This document shows positions 1 through 8,071 of a DNA stretch of 8,646 bases, piece after piece. Numbering within the stretch: position 1 is the stretch's first letter; the number at the start of each line of letters is the position of its first letter. The translations under genes were made by a program, and so were the position numbers. The notes under the pieces are model-generated. The model searched no databases, was not told the origin of the DNA, and saw nothing but the letters and a program-made list of their open reading frames with translations. This DNA is from Clostridiales bacterium (lineage in GTDB: Bacteria; Bacillota; Sulfobacillia; UBA995; UBA9673), in contig DPMO01000295.1 in the NCBI GenBank assembly GCA_003541445.1, positions 1 to 8,646 on the forward strand. Reading direction: 5' to 3'.

Positions 1-10
1 CGGAAGGGCC

Positions 11-2095
<2,085 letters not shown>

Positions 2096-2134
2096 CTCGG
2101 CACCTCCGACGTGGTGGTCTTCGGTGCCAGGTTC

Positions 2135-2213
2135 GCGGGGTGGGGATTTCTTTCCGCTGATTTTGGGGATTCCTCAATCGCTGCTTTTGGGGATTTTATC
2201 GCCGATGGTCACA
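2135..2213. repeat. IS21 right terminal inverted repeat with three internal repeats
   Basis: This is the mirror of the left end. It has GGTGGGGATTT at 2139-2149, TGATTTTGGGGATT at 2158-2171 and TGCTTTTGGGGATT at 2182-2195, the last two again 24 bases apart, then the tip CCGATGGTCACA at 2202-2213. This end lies upstream of istA, so it probably also contains the transposase promoter, but I see no convincing -35/-10 pair. Confidence 0.8.
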
Positions 2214-2501
2214 TCACAGGCGGTGTTCCAGCAGAAACGGGTGGACCTTCAGCTTGGGCTGGATATAGCTTCGCTCATATCAAGCAACCGCCCCGGAATC
2301 GCAATGGTGGTGCTGGTGACGGGTGACAGCGACATGATACCGGCTGTCACGGCCGCTCAGGAGGCAGGCCTGCTTGTCAGACTCGTTCATGGTCCCAGAG
2401 ACAGTCGGGGACGTCCAACCTACCATCAAGACCTCTGGGATACTGTGGATGAGCGCAAGGAAATCACCCTTGAGGCAGTCAGGGGAATGGAGCGGAAGTG
2501 A
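2214..2501 (+). pseudogene. C-terminal remnant of a NYN-domain (LabA/PIN-like) nuclease-family protein, cut by the IS
   Basis: The translated remnant reads QQKRVDLQLGLDIASLI, then VVLVTGDSDMIPAV and AGLLVRLVHG. This is the pattern of the second half of NYN/LabA-type domains (QKGVD..LA.D followed by a hydrophobic strand, GDSD and P). These PIN-like folds are metal-dependent RNases or RNA-binding proteins. The retained acidic positions are the VD, the following D and the GDSD. The N-terminal strand that supplies the first catalytic aspartate (usually D-x-N) is missing because the IS21 element sits exactly there. About 96 residues remain, ending at TGA 2499-2501. The IS tip supplies an in-frame ATG at 2205-2207, so a truncated product could be made, but no good ribosome binding site precedes it. 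Base composition is visibly less GC-rich than the backbone genes, hinting at an acquired region. Confidence 0.8.
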
Positions 2502-2519
2502 GGACGTGAAATGAGAAGA

Positions 2520-2546
2520 CCGCCCTCACGGGCGGCCTCTCTTGGA
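2520..2546 (+). terminator. Possible intrinsic terminator after the NYN remnant
   Basis: CCGCCC (2520-2525), loop TCAC, and GGGCGG (2530-2535) form a perfect 6-bp GC stem 18 bases after the NYN stop. A pyrimidine-rich tail (CCTCTCTT) follows rather than a clean T run. The position fits a terminator, but the tail is weak. Confidence 0.45.
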
Positions 2547-2590
2547 TTCTAGGCCTGGACACTCCCGGAGGAACGCCAGGCAGTATTCTC

Positions 2591-2601
2591 AAGATAATCT
2601 T
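2591..2601. promoter_or_regulatory. Small palindrome containing a -10-like GATAAT
   Basis: AAGATAATCTT is a perfect palindrome around a central A, and GATAAT (2593-2598) matches the -10 consensus at 5 of 6 positions. It sits about 120 bases before the MerR-like gene in otherwise GC-rich DNA. No convincing -35 is found 16 to 19 bases upstream, so this is a weak candidate for a promoter or operator. Just before it, GCCTGG (2553-2558) and CCAGGC (2576-2581) form an inverted repeat. Confidence 0.25.
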
Positions 2602-2719
2602 ACCCCAGGAGCCACGGCGATGTCCATACATTTGTGGAGGCGCGCGTTTCCTCCGAGCCTGAAACTTCCCCACTCCGATGCCGCCCGCCTTGTTTCGGCC
2701 GCCAAGCTGAGGTGAGAGG

Positions 2720-3142
2720 ATGCTGCGCATACCCGAAGACGCCGCCATGTTCCCTATGGCCGCGGCCGAGCGGATGACCGGCCTCACCCGGCGGAAGTTC
2801 CGCTATTCCGAGAAGGCCGGCCTCCTCAAGCCCGCCCGGCCCCGTGGCAATCGCCGCCTCTACTCTCCGGCCGACATCGAACTCCTGCTCCATATCAAGC
2901 GTCTCCTGGAAGCAGGCCTCGACCTCAAGGGTCGCCGCTCTCTTCGAACGCGAGGGGGCCGCCCGGAAGCCTGGGCCGTCTGAACCCCGGCGACGCCCGG
3001 CGGCTCGCACAGCTTCGAGGATTTCGTTAACGCCAAGCCCATCGAGGCCGCTCCCCGACCGGGAGAGTCGGCGGCCCTTCCGTCACATCCTAGCCAGGTG
3101 GACGCCTCCGTCGACCGCCGGGCAGGGGCCCGGCCGCGGTGA
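2720..3142 (+). pseudogene. MerR/GlnR-type HTH regulator with two apparent frameshifts
   Basis: The first 70 residues (FPMAAAERMTGLTRRKFRYSEKAGLLKP, then GNRRLYSPADIELLLHIKRLLEAGLDLK) are a typical MerR/GlnR DNA-binding domain: helix-turn-helix at about 12-36, wing, and the R-L-Y/S-x-x-D-I motif. ATG 2720 is preceded by a strong GAGGTGAGAGG. After AAGGG at 2927-2931 the uninterrupted frame turns into RRSLRTRGG and stops at 2981-2983. The neighbouring frame instead continues sensibly as VAALFEREGAARKPG (from 2931). Past about 2985 the original frame again looks coding (SFEDFVNAKPIEAA) and ends at TGA 3140-3142. A repaired protein of about 140 residues would match GlnR-like lengths. Two offsetting indels, either real decay or sequencing error, explain this best. 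Otherwise the product is an 87-residue short protein. No target gene can be assigned. Confidence 0.6.
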
Positions 3143-3157
3143 CGGCTGGAGGGACCC

Positions 3158-3200
3158 TTGAAGGATTGCTCACACGTTTACAGTAATTGATTTATGCTGG
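3158..3200 (+). promoter_or_regulatory. AT-rich promoter-like segment upstream of the metal ATPase
   Basis: This is an isolated AT-rich patch in GC-rich DNA. TTGCTC (3166-3171) and GATTTA (3189-3194) are 17 bases apart and could serve as -35 and -10. The core TAATTGATTTA (3183-3193) is an imperfect palindrome, as expected for an ArsR/SmtB operator, though it does not match a known consensus well. It lies about 110 bases before the chosen ATPase start. Confidence 0.35.
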
Positions 3201-3303
3201 TCAGAGGGTGTTGCGCGTCTGCGTCTTCCGCGCGGTCCGGTCGGGGGCGCGGAGCGGAGGGCATCGGAGGGCGGGATGGGTCATCGGCGGGGCGGACGGA
3301 ACG

Positions 3304-5382
3304 TTGACGGGAGCGGCTGACCGTTCCCGCGCCCGGGCGGCGGAGTGCCCGACCTGCGCCGTCGGGACGGAAGGGGCCGGGGAGCGGGTGAGGGAGGGCC
3401 AGGCCGAGCTCAGGCGCCGCCTGCGGCTGGCGGGCCTGTCGGGCCTGCTGCTCGTCGGCGCGGCCGCCGTCGGCTGGCTGGGCCCTGCCGCCGGGCTCGA
3501 CCCTCCCCGCGCGGAGGTCCTGGCCGCGGTGATGTACGTCGCCTCCGCCGTCCTCGGCGGCTGGCTGGTGGCCGGGAAGGCCTTCCGGGCCCTGCGGAGC
3601 CGGGCGGTCAACTTCGAGGTCCTCGTGGTCGTCGCCGCCGCCGGGGCCGCGGCCATCGGCGACCTCCCCGAGGCGGCGCTGGTCGTCTTCCTCTTCTCGG
3701 TGGGGGAGAGCCTCGAGGCGGCCGGGGTGAGCCGGACGCGCCGGGCCATCGGCGCCCTCCTGGACCTGGTCCCGCGCCGGGCGCTCGTCCGCCGCGGCGG
3801 GGTCGAGGAGGAGGTCCCGGCGGAGGAGGTCGCCGTCGGCGAGACGGTCGTCATCCGCCCGGGCGAGCGCTTCCCTGTCGACGGTCGGGTCCTTTCGGGA
3901 CGGTCCTTCGTGGACCAGGCCCCGATAACCGGCGAGTCGATGCCCGTCCCGAAGGGACCCGGCGACGAGGTCTTCGCCGGGAGCGTGAACGGGCAGGGTT
4001 CGCTGGAGGTCGTGTCCACGCGCCGCGCCGAGGACACGACCCTGGCCCGCATCATCCACCTCGTCGAGGAGGCCGAACGCGAGAAGGCCGGCCACCAGAA
4101 GACGATAGACCGGTTCGCCGCCGCCTACACCCCTGTCGTGACCGCCCTCGCCGTCGCCGTGGCCGTCGTTCCGCCCCTCGTGCTCGGCGGGCCGTTCGGG
4201 CCCTACGTCTACCGGGCCCTGGCCCTGCTCCTCGTGGCCTGCCCCTGCGCCCTGGTCCTCTCGACGCCGGTCGCCGTGGTGGCCGCCATCGGGAGGGCGG
4301 CCCGACGCGGGGTCCTCATCAAGGGCGGCTCGGCTCTGGAGGCCGCCGGGCGGGTGCGGGCGGTGGCCTTCGACAAGACGGGGACGCTCACCGCCGGACG
4401 CCCGGAGGTGAGCGACATCGTCGCCTCGGACGGCCTGACCGAGGAGGGGGTGCTCGGGCTGGCCGCCGCGGTCGAGTGGCGGTCTGAGCACCCTGTGGCC
4501 GGCGCCATACGCCGTGAGGCGGCCCGGCGCGGTCTCGTCCCGGCCGGCGGCGGCTCCGCCGGGTCCGGCCCGAGCACGGGTTTTGCCGCGGCGTCCGCCG
4601 CGGGGACGGGCCCTCCCGCGGCCCCGCCCGAGGTCCGCAACATCGAGTCCATCCCCGGGAGGGGGGCCAAGGCCAGGGTCGAGGGGCGGAACCACTACGT
4701 GGGGAGCCGGGCCCTCTTCGAGCGGGACCTCGGCGTCCCGCCCGGCCCCCTGGCCCCGGCCGCCCGGGCCCTCGAGGAGCGGGGGAACACGGTCGTCTAC
4801 GTCGGGACGAGCGACCGGGTCCTCGGGCTCATCGCCGTGAGCGACACCGTGAGGGAGGAGGCGGCCGAGGCCGTGGAGGGCCTCAGGCGGGCCGGGGTGG
4901 GGCGCCTGTACCTCTTGACCGGGGACAACCCGGCCACGGCCTCCTCGGTCGCCGAACGCCTGGGCCTTGACGGCTACCGGGCCGAGCTGTCGCCGGAGGA
5001 CAAGGCGGCCGCCGTGCGCACCCTGGCGGCCGAGACCGGGCCCCTGGCCATGGTCGGCGACGGGGTCAACGACGCCCCGGCCCTGGCCGCGGCCTCGGTC
5101 GGCATCGCCATGGGGGCGGCAGGGACGGACCAGGCCATCGAGGCGGCGGACATCGCCCTGATGGACGACGACCTGCGGCAGGTCTCCTTCGCCCTGCGGC
5201 TGGGGCGGCGGACGGTCGGGGTCATCCGGCAGAACATCGGGCTGGCCCTGGGCGTGAAGGCCGCGGCTCTCGTCCTCGCCGCGGCCGGACTCCTCCCCCT
5301 GTGGCTGGCGGTCCTGGCCGACACCGGCAACACGGTCCTCGTCATCGCCAACGCCCTGCGCCTGCTCGGGGGCAGGGAGTGA
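3304..5382 (+). CDS. cadA: P1B-2-type heavy-metal exporting P-type ATPase (Zn/Cd/Pb)
   Basis: This is an inner-membrane pump that uses ATP to expel soft divalent metals. Positions below count from the upstream in-frame TTG at 3187. Visible in order: hydrophobic segments near 82-98, 110-130, 143-173, 316-334 and 341-365; actuator TGES (248-251); the transmembrane CPC (352-354) that binds metal; phosphorylation site DKTGT (396-400); HP motif SEHP (433-436) typical of P1B pumps; TGDN (578-581); GDGVND (624-629). The last helices carry K691 and DTG (712-714) in ADTGNTVLVIANALRLL, the signature of the Zn/Cd/Pb subgroup rather than the Cu subgroup. No full N-terminal HMA domain is present, only a CPTC (54-57). 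The start is uncertain: TTG 3304 keeps CPTC, GTG 3388 has GGGGAG in front but loses it, and the upstream frame to 3187 looks less convincing. The gene faces the ArsR sensor. Confidence 0.93.
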   Translation: MTGAADRSRARAAECPTCAVGTEGAGERVREGQAELRRRLRLAGLSGLLLVGAAAVGWLGPAAGLDPPRAEVLAAVMYVASAVLGGWLVAGKAFRALRSRAVNFEVLVVVAAAGAAAIGDLPEAALVVFLFSVGESLEAAGVSRTRRAIGALLDLVPRRALVRRGGVEEEVPAEEVAVGETVVIRPGERFPVDGRVLSGRSFVDQAPITGESMPVPKGPGDEVFAGSVNGQGSLEVVSTRRAEDTTLARIIHLVEEAEREKAGHQKTIDRFAAAYTPVVTALAVAVAVVPPLVLGGPFGPYVYRALALLLVACPCALVLSTPVAVVAAIGRAARRGVLIKGGSALEAAGRVRAVAFDKTGTLTAGRPEVSDIVASDGLTEEGVLGLAAAVEWRSEHPVAGAIRREAARRGLVPAGGGSAGSGPSTGFAAASAAGTGPPAAPPEVRNIESIPGRGAKARVEGRNHYVGSRALFERDLGVPPGPLAPAARALEERGNTVVYVGTSDRVLGLIAVSDTVREEAAEAVEGLRRAGVGRLYLLTGDNPATASSVAERLGLDGYRAELSPEDKAAAVRTLAAETGPLAMVGDGVNDAPALAAASVGIAMGAAGTDQAIEAADIALMDDDLRQVSFALRLGRRTVGVIRQNIGLALGVKAAALVLAAAGLLPLWLAVLADTGNTVLVIANALRLLGGRE

Positions 5383-5388
5383 ACCGGG

Positions 5389-5889
5389 TCAGGGCCGCCG
5401 GAGGTCCTCGCCTTCCCCGGGGCGGCCGCGGCCGGCGGCGCCGGAGCCGGTCACCTGCCCGGAGTGGGTGACGTGTTCGAGGCACCGCCGGAAGAGGTCG
5501 ACGACGTGGTCGTCGTCGAGGGAGTAGTAGACCATGCGGCCGGACTTCCTCGGCCTGACGAGCCTCAGATGGCGCAGAAGCCTCAGCTGATGGGACACGG
5601 CCGAGGAGGTCATGCCGAGCAGGGCGGCCAGGTCGCACACGCAGAGCTCCCGCCCGGACAGGGCGTGGAGGATGCGGACGCGCGTCGGGTCCCCGAGAGC
5701 GCGGAAGGTGTCGGCCAGGGCCGAGACGACGGGCGCGGGGAGCATGGCCTTCCGGGCCGCGCTGACGGCCGCGTCGTGAGCCTCGAAGACCTCGCAGACG
5801 TCCGTGTCCCCGGCCTCGTCCCGGCTCCGGCGGGACGCCTCCGTGCCGTCGCTCCGGTCGTGGCTCGGACGCCGTCCCATCGACCTCAT
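5389..5889 (-). CDS. ArsR/SmtB-family metal-sensing repressor (CadC-like)
   Basis: This is a winged-helix dimeric repressor that leaves its operator on binding metal. The core (about 54-142) reads ADTFRALGDPTRVRILHAL, then ELCVCDLAALLGMTSSAVSHQLRLLRHLRLV and GRMVYYSLDDDHVVDLFRRCLEH. ELCVCD gives C83 and C85 and, with an N-terminal C32 (DVCEVF), resembles the CadC alpha3N Cd/Pb site. D126, H128, H139 and H142 have the spacing of the alpha5 Zn site of SmtB. Both sensory sites may therefore exist. The first 30 residues and the Gly-rich C-terminus are non-conserved. The start is uncertain: ATG 5887-5889 or 5878-5880, neither with ideal SD spacing; the GGAGG at about 5904-5908 is better placed for another frame. 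It is convergent with the metal ATPase (6 bases between stops) and divergent from cysK. Confidence 0.92.
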   Translation of the reverse strand: MRSMGRRPSHDRSDGTEASRRSRDEAGDTDVCEVFEAHDAAVSAARKAMLPAPVVSALADTFRALGDPTRVRILHALSGRELCVCDLAALLGMTSSAVSHQLRLLRHLRLVRPRKSGRMVYYSLDDDHVVDLFRRCLEHVTHSGQVTGSGAAGRGRPGEGEDLRRP

Positions 5890-6015
5890 CCCCGTTCATG
5901 CGGCCTCCAGGACTCGGGCCCATGTCCGTTGAACTGCCGGTCCGCGGGCCTCGGCGGGATGTTTCTAGGCCCCGGCCGTCTTGCCTTCCGCCGCACGCCG
6001 GGAAAGACTTGAGCC

Positions 6016-6969
6016 GTGGAGAGGGGGGAGGGGACCCTGTCGGCGGTAAGGTGTCGCCGGAGCGTCCTCGCCGCCGTCGGGCGGACGCCGATGGTGCGGC
6101 TCGAGCGCCTGTCCGGCTCCTCGGGGGCCTCCGTCTGGGCCAAGGTCGAGGGCCGGAACCCGGGCGGGAGCGTCAAGGACCGGGTCGCCCTGGCCATGGT
6201 CGAGGCGGCCGAGGCGGAGGGGCTGCTGCGCCCGGGAGGCACCATCGTCGAGCCGACGAGCGGAAACACCGGGGTGGGGCTGGCCCTCGTGGCGGCCGTC
6301 AAGGGCTACCGGCTGGTCCTGGTCATGCCGGAGAACATGAGCCTCGAGCGCAGGCGGCTCCTCAGGGCCTACGGCGCTCGGGTCGAGCTGACCCCTGCGG
6401 CGGAGGGTATGCCCGGAGCCGTGCGGCGGGCCGCGGAGCTGGCGCGCAGCGACCCTTCCTGGTACATGCCCGACCAGTTCTCCAACCCCGCCAACCCGGA
6501 GGTCCACCGGCGCACGACGGCCCCCGAGATCCTGGCCGCGCTCGGCCGGCGCGTCGACGCCTTCGTCGCCGGGGTGGGCACGGGCGGCACCCTCACCGGG
6601 GTCGGACAGGTCCTGCGCCGCGAGTGCCCGGGGGTCCGCGTCGTCGCCGTCGAACCGGCCTCGTCCCCGGTCCTCTCGGGAGGGCGGCCCGGACCCCATG
6701 CCATCCAGGGCATCGGGGCCGGCTTCGTGCCGGCCGTCCTCGACCGCGGGGTCATCGACGAGGTCGTGACCGTCGGCGACGAGGAGGCCCGTGAGATGAC
6801 CCGCCGGCTCGCGCGCGAGGAGGGCCTTCTCTGCGGCCCCTCCTCCGGCGCGGCGGTCCGGGCGGCGCTCGAGGTCGCCCGCCGCCTGGGAAGGGGGCGG
6901 GTCGTCGTGACCGTTCTGCCCGACACAGGAGAAAGGTACCTCAGTATGGAAGACCTCTGGACGGACTAG
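6016..6969 (+). CDS. cysK: Cysteine synthase (O-acetylserine sulfhydrylase), PLP-dependent
   Basis: The enzyme makes cysteine from O-acetylserine and sulfide in the cytoplasm. The 317 residues are near the usual length. Visible features: NPGGSVKDR with the PLP-binding lysine K54, substrate loop TSGNTG (81-86), phosphate-binding GTGGT (188-192), [10 protein letters not shown] (230-239) and GPSSGAA (274-280), where the family usually has GISSGAA, followed by the C-terminal [10 protein letters not shown]. Together these fit CysK/CysM rather than threonine-family enzymes. The absence of a C-terminal CBS pair argues against a regulated cystathionine beta-synthase. The GTG start gives about 18 residues before the conserved GRTPMVRL, with a poor ribosome site (GGAAAG nine bases upstream); a purine-rich GGGGGGAGGGG inside the first codons suggests the true start may lie a little downstream. 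It is divergent from the ArsR gene. Confidence 0.93.
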   Translation: MERGEGTLSAVRCRRSVLAAVGRTPMVRLERLSGSSGASVWAKVEGRNPGGSVKDRVALAMVEAAEAEGLLRPGGTIVEPTSGNTGVGLALVAAVKGYRLVLVMPENMSLERRRLLRAYGARVELTPAAEGMPGAVRRAAELARSDPSWYMPDQFSNPANPEVHRRTTAPEILAALGRRVDAFVAGVGTGGTLTGVGQVLRRECPGVRVVAVEPASSPVLSGGRPGPHAIQGIGAGFVPAVLDRGVIDEVVTVGDEEAREMTRRLAREEGLLCGPSSGAAVRAALEVARRLGRGRVVVTVLPDTGERYLSMEDLWTD

Positions 6970-6975
6970 GGGCCC

Positions 6976-7003
6976 GGGCGCCGCGCCCGCGGGCACGGCG
7001 CCC
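6976..7003 (+). terminator. Strong GC hairpin after cysK, possible terminator
   Basis: GGGCGCCG (6976-6983) and CGGCGCCC (6996-7003) pair perfectly over 8 bp around a 12-base loop that itself contains CCCGCGGG. It begins 7 bases after the cysK stop. No T run follows, so termination would be non-classical or factor-assisted. Confidence 0.4.
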
Positions 7004-7115
7004 ACGCGCGGCACGCGTAGCCGGGGCTGACCGGATTACAGAGGCGCGGCGCACCCTCCGGAGGCCCGGGGCGCACCGGCCGCCCGAGGCCTGAGGAAGA
7101 CGGAGGTAGGGAGTC

Positions 7116-7850
7116 ATGGCCGGCCATTCGAAGTGGGCCAACATCAAGCGGCGCAAGGCCGCCGTGGACGCCAAGAAGGGCGCTCTTTTCACCAAGCTCG
7201 GTCGGGAGCTCATCTCCGCCGCCCGTGAGGGCGGGGGGAACCCCGACGCGAACTTCCGTCTTCGTCTGGCCATCGAGAAGGCCCGAGCCGCCAACATGCC
7301 CATGGAGAACATCCAGCGGGCCATCCTGAAGGGTACCGGTGAGCTCGACGAAGGCGCCACCTACGAGGAGTTCGTCTACGAGGGCTACGGCCCGGGCGGC
7401 GCCGCGGTCATGGTCGAGCTGATGACCGACAACCGCAACCGCACGGCCCAGGAGATACGGCACATCTTCACCCGTCACGGCGGCAACCTCGGCGAGGCCG
7501 GGTGTGTCGCCTGGATGTTCAAGAAGAAGGGCTCCATCATCGTCGCCAAGGAGGACAACTCCATCTCCGAGGACGACCTCATGCTGCTGGCCCTCGAGGC
7601 GGGGGCGGAGGACATCAAGGACGAGGGGGACGCCTACGAGATCCTGACCGCTCCCTCCGACCTCGAGCCCGTGGTCGAGGCCTTGAAGAGCGCCGGGGTC
7701 GCCGTGGCGCAGGCCGAGCCGGCCATGGTCCCGCAGAGCACCGTCCCCCTGACGGGCGAGACGGCCGAGAAGTGCCTGGCCCTCATCGAGGCCCTCGAGG
7801 ACCACGAGGACGTGCAGAACGTCTACTCCAACGCCGACTTCCAGACCTGA
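7116..7850 (+). CDS. yebC: YebC/PmpR (TACO1) family protein
   Basis: The protein begins [40 protein letters not shown], the near-invariant YebC N-terminus, and is 244 residues, the normal length. Other family blocks are [71 protein letters not shown] and the closing [15 protein letters not shown]. Family members were first described as DNA-binding transcription regulators (PmpR and others). More recent work links YebC and mitochondrial TACO1 to translation, helping ribosomes through proline-rich stretches. Which role applies here cannot be told from sequence. ATG 7116 follows GGAGGT eight bases upstream, so the start is secure. No frameshift or missing block is seen. It is followed by the BofC-like gene after a 221-base gap. 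Confidence 0.97.
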   Translation: MAGHSKWANIKRRKAAVDAKKGALFTKLGRELISAAREGGGNPDANFRLRLAIEKARAANMPMENIQRAILKGTGELDEGATYEEFVYEGYGPGGAAVMVELMTDNRNRTAQEIRHIFTRHGGNLGEAGCVAWMFKKKGSIIVAKEDNSISEDDLMLLALEAGAEDIKDEGDAYEILTAPSDLEPVVEALKSAGVAVAQAEPAMVPQSTVPLTGETAEKCLALIEALEDHEDVQNVYSNADFQT

Positions 7851-7958
7851 CGGGCCCGCTACCCCGCGGTGCCCGCCCGGCGGCCGACCGGCCCGCCACC
7901 CCGCGGCAGCCCGCACCACACGTCTGCTGGCCGACAGGTCGGCTCCGGCCGCTTCCGC

Positions 7959-8006
7959 CGGGCGCCCCGCCGGACCGGCCCCCCTTGTGGTCGGGCGCCC
8001 CGCCGG
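7959..8006. repeat. 15-bp direct repeat in the yebC/bofC-like gap
   Basis: CGGGCGCCCCGCCGG occurs exactly at 7959-7973 and again at 7992-8006, 33 bases apart. Its function is unknown. In such GC-rich non-coding DNA it could be a chance or slippage product, or a pair of protein sites. Confidence 0.6.
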
Positions 8007-8071
8007 GCGTGCGCACCGAGTAGGTTCCCCCGCACCCGGCCATACTGTTCCTGAACTGGCAGAGTCGGGGG

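Noticed and set aside
2209..2218. Tandem TCACA TCACA at the right IS boundary as a target-site duplication
   Set aside because: A duplication must have one copy on each side of the element; the left flank ends GGGCC, not TCACA. The first copy is part of the IS tip.
3178..4695. 505-residue open frame on the minus strand
   Set aside because: It is antisense to the metal ATPase, whose motifs are unambiguous; its translation is Gly/Arg/Asp/Pro-rich with no domain pattern, as expected for shadow frames in GC-rich DNA.
5450..5472. GTCACC/GGTGAC hairpin as a terminator between the convergent pump and sensor genes
   Set aside because: It is only 6 bp with an 11-base loop, has no T tail and lies inside the sensor's coding sequence.
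5965..7014. 349-residue minus-strand open frame opposite cysK
   Set aside because: cysK has all family motifs on the plus strand; the antisense translation has no recognisable pattern.
8018..8047. Sporulation sigma-G-like promoter (GAGTA ... CATACTG) before the bofC-like gene
   Set aside because: Both boxes match the remembered consensus only partially and the 18-base spacing is loose; not enough to annotate.
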